Source: ATZT02 sp038145175 | GTDB lineage: Bacteria; Actinomycetota; Actinomycetes; S36-B12; UBA5976 | Length of the DNA: 64,000 nucleotides | NCBI GenBank assembly: GCA_038145175.1 | Contig: JAYQPE010000001.1 | Coordinates: forward strand, 1 to 64,000 | Direction: 5' to 3' | Part shown: positions 8,344-17,777 of the stretch, one piece after another | How the letters are laid out: every line of letters begins with the position of its first letter | Numbering within the stretch: the stretch's first letter is position 1 | Position numbers and translations under genes: made by a program | The notes under the pieces: generated by a model | Told to the model about the DNA's origin: nothing | Database searches by the model: none | Seen by the model: only the letters and a program-made list of their open reading frames with translations

Positions 8344-9183
8344 ATGGCCGTAGTAACAATGCGCCAACTTCTAGAGTCCGGTGTTCATTTCGGACATCAA
8401 ACTCGTCGTTGGAATCCAAAGATGAAGAGATTCATCTTGACAGAACGTAATGGAATTTACGTAATTGATTTAGAGCAATCATTAACTTTTATTGATAAAG
8501 CTTATGAATTTATTAAAGAAACAGTTGCCCGTGGCGGAACGATTATGTTCGTTGGCACAAAAAGACAGGCTCACGAAGCCATACAGCAACAAGCAAAAAG
8601 AGTTGGAATGCCATTTGTTACCCAACGTTGGTTAGGTGGCATGCTTACAAACTTTGGCACAATTCAAAAAAGAATCCAAAGATTAAAAGAATTAGAACAA
8701 ATTAACTTCGATGATACAAGTTCTGGATATACCAAAAAAGAACTTTTAATGATGAGAAGAGAAAAAGAGAAACTTGAAGCAGTCTTAAGTGGTATTCGTG
8801 ATATGACAAAAACACCAAGTGTGCTTTGGGTAATTGATACTAAGAAAGAACAAATTGCAGTTGATGAAGCAAGAAAATTGGGAATTCCAGTGGTGGCAAT
8901 TCTTGACACTAATTGCGATCCAGACGAAGTTGAATTTCCAATACCTGGAAATGACGATGCAATTAGAGCAATTTCCTTACTAACAAGAGTTGTTGCTGAC
9001 GCAGTTGCTGAAGGCTTGCAGCAAAGACCTACAAAAAATGCTGGTGCAGCAGGAGTAATTGCTGAACCACTTACAGATTGGGAAAAAGAATTATTAGCAG
9101 GAAATCAAGATGCGATAGCAGAAGCAGTAGCATCAACAACTCCTGAAAGTGAAACAGAAAACAAAACCGAAGAAGGAAAATAA
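8344..9183 (+). CDS. rpsB: 30S ribosomal protein S2
   Basis: A 279-residue S2 protein with the family start MRQLLESGVHFGHQTRRWNP, the GGTIMFVGTKRQ segment and FVTQRWLGGMLTNF. The C-terminal tail of about 35 residues is acidic and extended, as in other actinobacteria. S2 joins the small subunit late and helps bind S1. It is the first gene of rpsB-tsf-pyrH-frr-cdsA-rlmN, behind a long structured leader that probably mediates feedback control. The start ATG has AGGAAAGG upstream. Confidence 0.97.
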   Translation: MAVVTMRQLLESGVHFGHQTRRWNPKMKRFILTERNGIYVIDLEQSLTFIDKAYEFIKETVARGGTIMFVGTKRQAHEAIQQQAKRVGMPFVTQRWLGGMLTNFGTIQKRIQRLKELEQINFDDTSSGYTKKELLMMRREKEKLEAVLSGIRDMTKTPSVLWVIDTKKEQIAVDEARKLGIPVVAILDTNCDPDEVEFPIPGNDDAIRAISLLTRVVADAVAEGLQQRPTKNAGAAGVIAEPLTDWEKELLAGNQDAIAEAVASTTPESETENKTEEGK

Positions 9184-9189
9184 AAATAA

Positions 9190-10023
9190 ATGGCTAATTA
9201 TTCTGCAGATGATGTAAAGAAACTTCGTGAAAAAACCGGTTCAGGAATGATGGACTGTAAAAAAGCATTGGATGAAACAAATGGAGATTTCGATGCTGCA
9301 GTTGAGCTTTTGCGAGTAAAAGGCGCAAAAGATGTTGGCAAGCGCGAAGGAAGAACAGCTTCTGCAGGAATAGTAGCTGGGGCAAAATCTGGAAATAGTG
9401 AAGGTGCATTAGTTGAAGTAAATTGTGAAACAGATTTCGTTGCCAAAACTGATGATTTTGTTAAATTAGGCGAAACTGTTGCAAATGTAATTCTTAATCA
9501 AAAACCAAAAGACGTTGATTCACTATTAGCATCAGATGCAAATGGAAAATCAATTAAACAATTACTAGATGAAGCAAATGCATTTATGGGTGAAAAAGTA
9601 GAAGTTAAAAGATTTGCTCAATTTTCCGGTGGCTATGTATTCAACTATCTACACAAACCAGATCCAGCTTTACCAGCAGGAGTTGGAGCTATTGTTCAAC
9701 TTGATAAAGAAAATGAACAAGTTGCAAAGGATTTAGCACAGCAAATCGCAGCTATGGCTCCACTTTATTTAACTAAAGAAGATGTTCCACAAGATGTTAT
9801 CGAAGCAGAAAAAAGAGTTGCCGAACAAACAGCAAAAGAAGAAGGAAAACCTGAGCAAGCAATTACCAAGATTGTTGAAGGAAGAGTTAACTCTTATTAC
9901 AAAGATTTTTGTTTACTTGAGCAAATGTGGGTCAGAGATAACAAAAAGTCAATCAAGCAACTAATTGATGAAAACGGAATTAAGGTCCAAAAGTTTGCAA
10001 GGTTTAAGGTTGGCCAAGGCTAA
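9190..10023 (+). CDS. tsf: Elongation factor Ts
   Basis: A 277-residue EF-Ts, the guanine nucleotide exchange factor for EF-Tu. It has the N-terminal UBA-like domain (VKKLREKTGSGMMDCKKAL), the core TDFVAKTDDF segment in which Asp and Phe contact EF-Tu, and a two-subdomain core of normal length. It starts 6 bases after rpsB without a strong Shine-Dalgarno, so reinitiation or coupling is likely. The next gene begins directly after its stop. Confidence 0.97.
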   Translation: MANYSADDVKKLREKTGSGMMDCKKALDETNGDFDAAVELLRVKGAKDVGKREGRTASAGIVAGAKSGNSEGALVEVNCETDFVAKTDDFVKLGETVANVILNQKPKDVDSLLASDANGKSIKQLLDEANAFMGEKVEVKRFAQFSGGYVFNYLHKPDPALPAGVGAIVQLDKENEQVAKDLAQQIAAMAPLYLTKEDVPQDVIEAEKRVAEQTAKEEGKPEQAITKIVEGRVNSYYKDFCLLEQMWVRDNKKSIKQLIDENGIKVQKFARFKVGQG

Positions 10024-10740
10024 ATGTCACAAAAATTTGGACGCGTCCTTCTAAAACTTTCCGGAGAAGCATTTGCCGGAAGTGGCGGATTGGGTGTTGA
10101 TCCAGATGTGGTTAGTAGCATCGCAAAACAAATCGCTGATGTAGTTCGAGATGGAGCACAAGTAGCAGTTGTAATTGGCGGTGGAAATTATTTCCGAGGA
10201 GCACAACTTTCTGAACGTGGGATGGATCGTGCCCGTGCTGACTATATGGGAATGCTTGGCACAGTTATGAACTGTTTAGCTTTACAGGATTTTCTAGAAA
10301 AACAAAAAGTTGAAACGCGAGTTCAAACAGCAATAACTATGGGACAAGTTGCTGAATCTTATGTCCCAAGAAGAGCCATAAGACATTTAGAAAAAGGTAG
10401 AGTTGTAATTTTTGGCGCAGGTTTGGGTGCCCCATTTTTCTCAACAGATACAACAGCTGCACAAAGAGCTTTAGAAATCGGAGCAGACGTAGTTTTAATG
10501 GCAAAAGGTGTAGATGGTGTTTATGATTCAGACCCAAGAAAAAATCCAGATGCTAACAAATTTGATCAATTAACTTATGATCAAGTTTTACAAAAAGATT
10601 TAAAAGTTGCAGATGCTACAGCTATTAGTTTATGTAGAGATAATAATTTACCTATAGTTGTATTCAACTTGCTTGAAAATGGAAATATTGCAAAAGCTAT
10701 TTCAGGTAAATCCATCGGAACCAGAATTCAAGGAGCATAA
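10024..10740 (+). CDS. pyrH: UMP kinase
   Basis: A 238-residue amino acid kinase family protein converting UMP to UDP with ATP in the cytoplasm. Seen: the N-terminal VLLKLSGEAF, the VVIGGGNYFRG loop, MDRARADYMGMLGTVMN and TDTTAAQRALEIGAD. The ATG follows the tsf stop with no gap. Pyrimidine supply is thereby co-expressed with translation factors, the normal arrangement in this phylum. Confidence 0.97.
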   Translation: MSQKFGRVLLKLSGEAFAGSGGLGVDPDVVSSIAKQIADVVRDGAQVAVVIGGGNYFRGAQLSERGMDRARADYMGMLGTVMNCLALQDFLEKQKVETRVQTAITMGQVAESYVPRRAIRHLEKGRVVIFGAGLGAPFFSTDTTAAQRALEIGADVVLMAKGVDGVYDSDPRKNPDANKFDQLTYDQVLQKDLKVADATAISLCRDNNLPIVVFNLLENGNIAKAISGKSIGTRIQGA

Positions 10741-11298
10741 GTGACTGCAGCAATATTGAATGAAGCAAAAGCAAAAATTGACAAAGCGATTGAAGTAGCA
10801 AAGGAAGATTTTTCTACCATCAGAACTGGCAGAGCTAATCTTGCCATGTTTAATAAAATAACTGCTGATTATTACGGTACTCAAACTCCGCTAAATCAAA
10901 TGGCAAGTTTCCAAAACCCAGAAGCAAGAATGATTGTTATTTCCCCTTTTGATAAAAGTGCTATTCAAGCCATTGAAAAAGCAATTAGGGAAAGTGACTT
11001 GGGAGTAAATCCTTCAAATGACGGAACAATTATTCGTGTTCCAATTCCACAATTAACTGAAGAACGACGAAAAGAATATATAAAGGTTGCCAAAAGTAAA
11101 GCAGAAGAAGCTCGAGTCTCAATTAGAAATATCAGAAGAAACGCTAAAGACGCTTTGGATAAATCAAAAAAAGATGGGGAAGTAAGCGAAGACGACGTAA
11201 AGCGCGCTGAAAAAAGTCTTGATGAAATAACCAATAAAGGCGTGCATTCTATAGATGAAATTCTTAAGCATAAAGAAGCAGAACTTTTAGAAGTTTAG
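10741..11298 (+). CDS. frr: Ribosome recycling factor
   Basis: A 185-residue RRF that, with EF-G, splits post-termination ribosomes. The sequence shows the three-helix-bundle and hinge family features: DFSTIRTGRANLAMF, the NPEARMIVISPFDKSAI segment and the VSIRNIRRNAKD helix. It begins at GTG directly after the pyrH stop. Length and content are standard. A short GCCC/GGGC hairpin follows before cdsA. Confidence 0.97.
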   Translation: MTAAILNEAKAKIDKAIEVAKEDFSTIRTGRANLAMFNKITADYYGTQTPLNQMASFQNPEARMIVISPFDKSAIQAIEKAIRESDLGVNPSNDGTIIRVPIPQLTEERRKEYIKVAKSKAEEARVSIRNIRRNAKDALDKSKKDGEVSEDDVKRAEKSLDEITNKGVHSIDEILKHKEAELLEV

Positions 11299-11322
11299 AC
11301 TAAATGCCCTTGCTTTATGGGC

Positions 11323-11328
11323 TAAAGT
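11323..11328 (+). promoter_or_regulatory. -10 element before cdsA, leaderless type
   Basis: TAAAGT ends 6 bases before the cdsA GTG start and no Shine-Dalgarno is present. This suggests an internal promoter giving a leaderless cdsA-rlmN transcript inside the rpsB operon. Inference from sequence. Confidence 0.4.
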
Positions 11329-11334
11329 TTAAAT

Positions 11335-12147
11335 GTGGCCAAAATCAAGACTGGAAGAAATTTACCGAAAGCAATAACCGTAGGTTTAATTTTAATTGGA
11401 TTAGTTGTTCTTACTTTATTCATTAACAAGTTTGCATTTACATTTTTGGCTTTAGCGGCAGTCTTACTTGCAGGTTATGAAGTTACCAAACAATTAAATA
11501 AAGTCAAAAGAGTCAACTTATCGACATTTTTAAATCTAATTTTAATCTCGATATTTATACTTTTTAGCACTTTGTTTGAAGAAACCGGATTTATTTATGC
11601 ATTCATATTAAGCATTATTTTAAGTCTAATTTATTCTTATTCTCAAAAAAAAATCAAGCAAACTTTTTATTTTTCAAATTCCGTAGTCTTATATCTTGGT
11701 ATTTTTGGTGGACTGGCAATGCTAATGCTAAATCAAGCAGATGGAGCAGAAAGAATTTTTATTTTCATAGCATTGACGGCCTTAAGTGATACAGGTGGTT
11801 ACTTTTCTGGCATTCTTTTTGGAAAGCATAAACTTGCTCCAAAAATTTCTCCAAAAAAATCCTATGAGGGACTGCTTGGCTCGCTGGTGTTAAGTACTGT
11901 GGCATCAATATTTATTACTCCTTTTTTCTTGGACTTAAATACAATTGAAGCAGTTATCATTGGTTTAGTTCTTGCATTAACCGGAACTGCAGGTGATCTT
12001 TTTGAAAGTTTTGTTAAAAGAAATTTGAAAATTAAAGATTTTTCCTCTCTGCTTCCAGGACACGGCGGTATGGCAGATAGAATAGATTCATTAGCATTTA
12101 ATTCACTTTTTTCGTTTCTACTATTTGGATATTTCTTAGGATTTTAA
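11335..12147 (+). CDS. cdsA: Phosphatidate cytidylyltransferase
   Basis: A 270-residue integral membrane enzyme making CDP-diacylglycerol from phosphatidate and CTP, the branch point for phospholipids including the PgsA product encoded further along. There are about seven to eight hydrophobic helices. The CdsA signature is at the C-terminus: TGTAGDLFESFVKRNLKIKD continuing to LLPGHGGMADRIDSL. SPKKSYEGLLGSL is the other conserved cytoplasmic stretch. The start is GTG 36 bases after frr, behind a -10-like TAAAGT. Confidence 0.94.
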   Translation: MAKIKTGRNLPKAITVGLILIGLVVLTLFINKFAFTFLALAAVLLAGYEVTKQLNKVKRVNLSTFLNLILISIFILFSTLFEETGFIYAFILSIILSLIYSYSQKKIKQTFYFSNSVVLYLGIFGGLAMLMLNQADGAERIFIFIALTALSDTGGYFSGILFGKHKLAPKISPKKSYEGLLGSLVLSTVASIFITPFFLDLNTIEAVIIGLVLALTGTAGDLFESFVKRNLKIKDFSSLLPGHGGMADRIDSLAFNSLFSFLLFGYFLGF

Positions 12148-13239
12148 ATGAATCAAATTATTGAAACTATTCTTACTAAAAAGAAACCGCCTAAACACAT
12201 TGCAGATTTTGATCAAAAATCAAGAAAAGAATTTGCCATAGAGCAAGGATTAGAAGGTTTTCGAGCTGATCAGGTAAGTAGACATTGGTTTGGAAATTTA
12301 AATAGTAATTATGAAGATTGGACAGATCTGCCTGTTGAAAAAAGAAAAGAAATTGCAGAAAAATTAGCTCCAAATTTATTAACTGAAATAAAAACTCAAA
12401 AAGCTGATCAGGGAAATACTGTAAAGACTTTATGGAAATTACATGATGGATTATTTATTGAAAGTGTATTGATGCACTATCCAAATAGGACTACAGTTTG
12501 TATTTCATCACAAGCAGGTTGTGGTATGGCTTGCCCATTTTGTGCAACAGGCCAACTTGGCTTAAAAAGAAATTTATCTTCCGCAGAAATTGTCTCGCAA
12601 GTCCAGTTTGCAGCAAGTTATGCGCAAAAAGGTTTACTACCAGAAGGCCCAACGCGATTGTCAAACATAGTCTTCATGGGAATGGGTGAACCTCTGGCTA
12701 ATTTCAATACTGTTGTACAAGCCATTCGCGCAATTCATGAAGAGAGCCCTTCAGGATTAGGAATAAGCGCAAGAAACATTACTGTTAGTACCGTCGGTTT
12801 AGTTCCAAAGATTTATGAATTAGCAGAATTAAAACTTCCAGTAAGACTTGCTGTAAGTTTGCATGCGCCAAATGATGAATTAAGAAATACTTTGGTTCCA
12901 ATTAATGAAAGATATTCCATTAAAGAAGTATTAAATGCAGCTTGGAATTACGCAGAAGTAATTGGTAGGAGAGTCTCAATCGAATATGCCATGATCAAAG
13001 ATATAAATGATCAAAAAATTCATGCTCAACAATTAGCAAATTTGTTAAAAAACAAAGATGTGCACGTAAATTTAATTCCCTTGAATCCAACTCCCGGTTC
13101 AAAATGGACCGCATCTAGAAGTGAAGACGAAAAAGCTTTTGTGCACATATTGGAGCAAGCAAATATTGCTGTTACAGTAAGGGATACTCGAGGGAGAGAA
13201 ATTGACGGGGCATGTGGTCAATTAGCTGCCACAGTTTAA
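12148..13239 (+). CDS. rlmN: 23S rRNA (A2503-C2)/tRNA A37 methyltransferase RlmN
   Basis: A 363-residue radical SAM methyltransferase. The cluster cysteines are C125, C129 and C132 in CGMACPFC, and the methyl-carrying cysteine near the C-terminus is C356 in GACGQ. GMGEPLANF is the SAM-binding GGE-like motif. It methylates C2 of A2503 in 23S rRNA and A37 of some tRNAs. The ATG follows the cdsA stop directly, so the two are co-translated. Confidence 0.95.
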   Translation: MNQIIETILTKKKPPKHIADFDQKSRKEFAIEQGLEGFRADQVSRHWFGNLNSNYEDWTDLPVEKRKEIAEKLAPNLLTEIKTQKADQGNTVKTLWKLHDGLFIESVLMHYPNRTTVCISSQAGCGMACPFCATGQLGLKRNLSSAEIVSQVQFAASYAQKGLLPEGPTRLSNIVFMGMGEPLANFNTVVQAIRAIHEESPSGLGISARNITVSTVGLVPKIYELAELKLPVRLAVSLHAPNDELRNTLVPINERYSIKEVLNAAWNYAEVIGRRVSIEYAMIKDINDQKIHAQQLANLLKNKDVHVNLIPLNPTPGSKWTASRSEDEKAFVHILEQANIAVTVRDTRGREIDGACGQLAATV

Positions 13240-13246
13240 AGGTTTT

Positions 13247-13909
13247 ATGACAGAAGACTTTAATTCCAAAGATTATTTTGCTAATTTATATGGCGCAAAA
13301 GATGAATTAGGTAATCCAAGTCAAACAAAAATAGATAAATTACGTGATGGTTTATTAGTTAAATTATTTAATCGTTATAGCAATATAAAATTGAATGAAT
13401 CATCAGTTATCGATATTGGTTGCGGTTATGGATGGCTTTTAGACTATTTTGATGAAGCAAAATTAATTTGTGGCTCAGATATTTCTGAACATGCCATCGA
13501 AATCGCACAAAAAAGAAAACCAGACAGAAAATACAAGGTTGCAGATATTCAAAATGGAGTGGCATTTGAATATAAATTTGATCTCATATTAGCAATAAAT
13601 GTGATAGAACATTTAACAAAACCTGAAGATGGAATTAAAGCGATTTGTGAAGCTTTGAAACCAGGAGGCATTGCTTTAGTACATTTGCCAACTATCAACA
13701 ATAAATTTAATAAATGGGAATATAAACATTTATATGATTCAGATCCAACCCATATTTATAGACCAAAAGGAAAGCAAATTAGGAAAATGTTTGAGGCCAA
13801 CAACATGAAAACTTTAAGAGATTCATTCTTGCCACATTTTCCTGCAGCATTAACTAGATTATTACCTTTACATCCAGCTTATCTTGCAGTTTATAAAAAA
13901 ATTAGCTAG
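13247..13909 (+). CDS. Class I SAM-dependent methyltransferase, substrate unknown
   Basis: A 220-residue methyltransferase (Methyltransf_11/23 type). Motif I is VIDIGCGYGWLLDYF at about residues 63-77, an acidic SAM-ribose contact is in GSDISEHAIEIA, and the post-motif region reads FDLILAINVIEHL with LKPGGIALVHLP. The C-terminal part has aromatic- and Pro-rich segments seen in enzymes acting on lipids, quinones or sugars. It starts 7 bases after rlmN and overlaps the convergent gabT by 8 bases. No specific substrate can be assigned. Confidence 0.75.
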   Translation: MTEDFNSKDYFANLYGAKDELGNPSQTKIDKLRDGLLVKLFNRYSNIKLNESSVIDIGCGYGWLLDYFDEAKLICGSDISEHAIEIAQKRKPDRKYKVADIQNGVAFEYKFDLILAINVIEHLTKPEDGIKAICEALKPGGIALVHLPTINNKFNKWEYKHLYDSDPTHIYRPKGKQIRKMFEANNMKTLRDSFLPHFPAALTRLLPLHPAYLAVYKKIS

Positions 13910-15245
13910 CTGAAATAATTGCTTTTTCTAAAACGTCTAAGCCTTCATTCAATAACTCATCACTAATTACTAGTGGTGGTAAAAATCTTAGAACATTTCC
14001 ATAAGTACCTGCTGTCAAAACTAAAACTCCTTCAGCATGGCATGCCTTAGCAATTTTTAATGTTTTATCTGGATCTGGATCTTTTGTTCCAGGTTTAACT
14101 ATTTCAATTGCAATCATGGCGCCGCGTCCACGTACATCACCAATTAATTGATTTTGAGCAGCGATGTTTTTCAATCTTGGGATCATTATTGTCTCAATAT
14201 GTTTTGCTTTGTCAATTAATTTTTCATCTTTAATTGCTTGAATTGCACCAAGTGCACCGGCTAACGCAATTGGGTTTCCTCCATATGTTCCGCCTAGTCC
14301 ACCTGGATGAATCGAATCCATAACATCTGCTCTTCCGGTTACTGCAGCTACAGGTAAACCTCCACCCATACCTTTTGCCATGGTTATTAAATCTGGAACA
14401 ACATTTTCATGCTCACTTGCAAACATGGCGCCTGTTCTTGCAAATCCGGTTTGAACTTCATCTGCAATAAATAAAACATTATTATTTTTTGACCAATTTG
14501 CTAATTCAGTTAAGAAACCAGGAGCCGGAACAATAAAACCACCTTCTCCTTGAATTGGTTCAATAACTATGGCCGCAAGTTGATCAGCTCCTATTTCTTT
14601 TTCAATCCTAGAAATTGCATGTTGTGCTGCGTCTTTTCCTGAAAGTCCATCATGAAATGGATATGAAGTTGGGACTCGATAAATTTCTGGAGCAAACGGC
14701 CCGAAACCTTTTTTGTAAGGCATATTTTTAGCTGTCATTGCCATTGTTAAATTTGTTCGTCCGTGATAGCCATGTTCTACTACAACGACTGCATCTTTTT
14801 TTGTAAAGTATCGGGCTATTTTTACAGCATTCTCTAGAGCTTCTGCTCCTGAATTAAAAAGAGCAGATCTTTTTGCATGTTTTCCAGGTGTTAATTCTGC
14901 TAGTAATTCGCAAACTTTTACGTAAGATTCATAAGGAGCGATCATGAAACATGTGTGAGTAAATTGGGTGACAGCTTCTTGAACATTTTTTACAACATCA
15001 GGATGAGAATTTCCAACTGAAGTTACAGCGATTCCTGCAGCTAAATCAATGAATGAGTTTCCGTCTATATCTTCAACGATTCCTCCACCAGCTCTTTTCA
15101 CATAAACCGGCAAAGTGCTACTCACTCCAGCACTTACAACTTCAGTTCTTCTTTTTTGTAATTCCAAAGATTTTGGACCTGGAATTGACGTCACAACTTT
15201 TCTTTTTTGCTCTATTGATGGTCCACCCACGGTATTAGTACTCAT
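13902..15245 (-). CDS. gabT: 4-aminobutyrate aminotransferase
   Basis: A 447-residue class III PLP aminotransferase converting GABA and 2-oxoglutarate to succinate semialdehyde and glutamate. Seen: the NSGAEALENAVKIAR cofactor loop, HGYHGRTNLTMAMT, the IVIEPIQGEGGF and FIADEVQTGFARTG segments, and the PLP lysine in MAKGMGGGLP. A strong AGGAG site precedes ATG. Putrescine breakdown yields GABA, so this gene complements the amine operon at the window start. It is divergent from dxr with only tens of bases between start codons. Confidence 0.9.
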   Translation of the reverse strand: MSTNTVGGPSIEQKRKVVTSIPGPKSLELQKRRTEVVSAGVSSTLPVYVKRAGGGIVEDIDGNSFIDLAAGIAVTSVGNSHPDVVKNVQEAVTQFTHTCFMIAPYESYVKVCELLAELTPGKHAKRSALFNSGAEALENAVKIARYFTKKDAVVVVEHGYHGRTNLTMAMTAKNMPYKKGFGPFAPEIYRVPTSYPFHDGLSGKDAAQHAISRIEKEIGADQLAAIVIEPIQGEGGFIVPAPGFLTELANWSKNNNVLFIADEVQTGFARTGAMFASEHENVVPDLITMAKGMGGGLPVAAVTGRADVMDSIHPGGLGGTYGGNPIALAGALGAIQAIKDEKLIDKAKHIETIMIPRLKNIAAQNQLIGDVRGRGAMIAIEIVKPGTKDPDPDKTLKIAKACHAEGVLVLTAGTYGNVLRFLPPLVISDELLNEGLDVLEKAIISAS

Positions 15246-15293
15246 TTTGCTCCTGTGAAGATCTTCCTACCGCAAGATTACGCGTTAATTGCG

Positions 15294-16490
15294 ATGTTGA
15301 ACAATTGGAGTGTGTCCATTCGTCGTGTAACCATCCTGGGTTCAACTGGTTCTATCGGAACTCAAGGTTTAGAAGTTATTGCTCAACACCTGGATAAATT
15401 CAAGGTAGTAGGTCTTTCTGCAGGTTCAAATGCAAAAGTACTGATTGACCAAATTATTAAATTTAAACCCGAAGTTGTTTCCGTTAAAGACGAGGAAACT
15501 AAAAAAATACTTCTAAGCTCGAACTTTGATTACACATTTGAGATCTTAGTGGGCAAAAATGCAAGCGCCGAGGTTGCAAAATATCCCTGTGATGTGGTTT
15601 TAAATGGGATTACAGGAGCTGCGGGACTTTTGCCAACAATTGAAACTTTAAAAGCTGGACACAAGTTAGCACTTGCAAATAAAGAATCTTTAGTAATAGG
15701 TGGCAAATTAGTTTTAGATTTAGCAAAAACTGATCAAATCATTCCAGTCGATTCTGAACATTCGGCTCTTGCACAATGTTTAAGAGGTGAAAAAAAGAGT
15801 GAGATAAAAAAGTTAATTTTAACTGCAAGTGGTGGACCTTTTAGAGGTAAGAGTATTGAAGAACTTAAAAATGTAACGGTTGAAGAAACCCTCAAGCATC
15901 CAACTTGGAATATGGGACCAGTAGTAACCATTAATTCTGCAAGTCTTATGAACAAAGGTTTAGAAATTATTGAAGCTCACTTATTATTTGGGATTGAATT
16001 TGAAAAAATTGAAGTGGTAATTCATCCACAATCGATCATTCATTCAATGATTGAATTTATTGACGGGTCGACCATGGCACAAGCATCACCACCCAACATG
16101 AAGTTACCGATTGCGCTGGGTTTAAGTTGGCCTGACCGTTTGGACAATGTTCAAAATCCAATTAATTGGACTAAGAGTCAATCATGGACATTTGAAAATG
16201 TAGATGAAAAAGTATTCAAAACCATAAGGCTTGCTAAAGAAGTTGGAAAAGCTGCAGGTAGTGCTCCAGCAGCGATGAATGCAGCAAATGAAGAATGCGT
16301 GTCAGCTTTCATCGAGCAAAAAATTAGTTTTTTGTCTATAGTTGAAATTGTGGAAAACATTGTAAAAAATCACCTAACTAGTTCAAGTTTCATTAATAAT
16401 AATTCACTTACCTTAGAGAAACTTTTAAATGTTGATGAAACTATCAGAATTGAAACCCGTAAAATAATAAATAATTTAAGGAAAGAATAA
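15294..16490 (+). CDS. dxr: 1-deoxy-D-xylulose 5-phosphate reductoisomerase
   Basis: Second enzyme of the MEP isoprenoid pathway, converting DXP to MEP with NADPH. The NADPH motif ILGSTGSIGTQGL starts the conserved region. LALANKESLVIGG, VDSEHSALAQCL (metal-binding Asp and Glu) and SGGPFRGKS with HPTWNMG follow. The frame is open from GTG 15255, only 9 bases from gabT's start codon. Family length favours ATG 15294 or GTG 15312, leaving space for promoters, so the start is uncertain. It is followed by a broken M50 protease gene and ispG, the normal actinobacterial order. Confidence 0.9.
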   Translation: MLNNWSVSIRRVTILGSTGSIGTQGLEVIAQHLDKFKVVGLSAGSNAKVLIDQIIKFKPEVVSVKDEETKKILLSSNFDYTFEILVGKNASAEVAKYPCDVVLNGITGAAGLLPTIETLKAGHKLALANKESLVIGGKLVLDLAKTDQIIPVDSEHSALAQCLRGEKKSEIKKLILTASGGPFRGKSIEELKNVTVEETLKHPTWNMGPVVTINSASLMNKGLEIIEAHLLFGIEFEKIEVVIHPQSIIHSMIEFIDGSTMAQASPPNMKLPIALGLSWPDRLDNVQNPINWTKSQSWTFENVDEKVFKTIRLAKEVGKAAGSAPAAMNAANEECVSAFIEQKISFLSIVEIVENIVKNHLTSSSFINNNSLTLEKLLNVDETIRIETRKIINNLRKE

Positions 16491-16493
16491 CTA

Positions 16494-16907
16494 GTGGAAA
16501 TTTTGGGAATATTATTTTTGATATTTATCATCATGCTTTCAATCGGATTGCATGAAATTGGTCATATGGTTCCTGCAAAAAAGTTTGGCGTAAAAGTAAC
16601 GCAATACATGATTGGTTTTGGACCAACTCTTTGGTCAAAAACCAAAGGCGACACTGAATACGGAGTTAAAGCGATACCACTAGGCGGGTTTGTACGAATG
16701 ATTGGAATGATTCCTCCTGCGAAAGAAGGAGTAACTACCAAAGGCCCTTTTGCAGAAGTTGTTAACACTGCGAGAAAACAAAGCGAAGAAGAAATAGGCC
16801 CTGGTGATGAAAACAAAGTTTTTTATAAATTAAGTGTTCCAAAAAAATTAATTGTCATGGTGGGCGGACCATTCATGAATTTAGTTCTTGCCTTCATATT
16901 ATTATAA
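16494..16907 (+). CDS. rseP: Site-2 protease RseP/Rip1-like, N-terminal part (frame interrupted)
   Basis: The first 137 residues of an M50 intramembrane zinc protease. The catalytic HEIGH is in the first membrane helix (residues 20-24), followed by the cytoplasmic GFGPTLWSK and IPLGGFVRMIGM loops and then GGPFMNLVLAF, where the second conserved membrane helix begins. TAA at 16905-16907 ends it inside that helix and a second in-frame TAA lies at 16914-16916. After the stops the same frame continues with family-like sequence (IGNPAATNEI) into the C-terminal part, so this is a disrupted single gene, a sequencing error or stop readthrough. The start is GTG. Confidence 0.8.
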   Translation: MEILGILFLIFIIMLSIGLHEIGHMVPAKKFGVKVTQYMIGFGPTLWSKTKGDTEYGVKAIPLGGFVRMIGMIPPAKEGVTTKGPFAEVVNTARKQSEEEIGPGDENKVFYKLSVPKKLIVMVGGPFMNLVLAFILL

Positions 16908-16991
16908 GACTCCTAAACAGCAATTGGAAACCCAGCGGCCACTAATGAAATTAAACAAGTAATTTCTTGTCTTCCAACGGACGTAGATGTT

Positions 16992-17768
16992 TTGGGAGAT
17001 TGCCTTGAAGGTACTACACCTTCTCCAGCATTAAAGGCCGGTCTAGAAGCAAAAGATCAAATTATTTCTTACGACAATAAGCAAATTAAAAATTGGGAAG
17101 ATTTGGCCCTTGCAATTCAAAATAGTAATGAAGGCAATGTAGAAATCAGAGTTTTAAGACAAGGCCAAGAAATAGATTTAACTGCTTCTATTGTAAAAGT
17201 TGCAAGAGCGTCTACTTTAGAAAATCAATCTAATAATCCGGCAACTCCATATTTAGGTATTTCTCCAAACATAATTTTAGATAGGCAACCTATAACAACT
17301 GTGTTTGCTGTTTTGGGAGAAATAACAGTTGGAACCTACAGAGTAATAACAAATTTTCCTGAGCGTGTGGCACAACTTTTTTCTTCTGCTTTCTTAGGTG
17401 AAGAAAGAGATCAAGAAGGTTTAGTTGGAATTGTTGGGGTAACCAGAGTTGGCGGAGAAATTGCTGCGGCAGAAATTCCAGCCCTGTGGCGCTTTGCAAC
17501 TTTACTAAATCTTGCAGGTGGTTTAAATATGGCTTTATTTCTGTTCAATCTTTTGCCGCTTCTTCCATTAGATGGCGGACATGCAGCTGGTGCAATTTAT
17601 GAAGGTTTGAGAAGACAATTTGCAAAATTAAGAGGAAAAGCAGATCCAGGACCTGCAGATACTGCAAAAATGTTGCCTTTTGCTTATTCGGTGGCAATAT
17701 TATTGATCGGCTTATCAATGTTGCTTCTTTATGTTGACATTGTTAATCCAATAAGACTTGGAGGATAA
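16992..17768 (+). CDS. rseP: Site-2 protease RseP/Rip1-like, C-terminal part (frame interrupted)
   Basis: About 258 residues in the same frame as the upstream N-terminal part. It contains a PDZ domain (ALKAGLEAKDQIISYDNKQI near the start) and the last membrane helices with the third catalytic motif LLPLLPLDGGH, where Asp is a zinc ligand. TTG 16992 is only the first possible start codon. Family-like residues precede it back to the stop at 16916, so it is probably not an independently initiated gene. Intact, this enzyme cleaves anti-sigma factors in the membrane. If the stops are real, HEIGH and the DGG motif are on separate chains. Confidence 0.75.
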   Translation: MGDCLEGTTPSPALKAGLEAKDQIISYDNKQIKNWEDLALAIQNSNEGNVEIRVLRQGQEIDLTASIVKVARASTLENQSNNPATPYLGISPNIILDRQPITTVFAVLGEITVGTYRVITNFPERVAQLFSSAFLGEERDQEGLVGIVGVTRVGGEIAAAEIPALWRFATLLNLAGGLNMALFLFNLLPLLPLDGGHAAGAIYEGLRRQFAKLRGKADPGPADTAKMLPFAYSVAILLIGLSMLLLYVDIVNPIRLGG

Positions 17769-17777
17769 GATTTAGTT

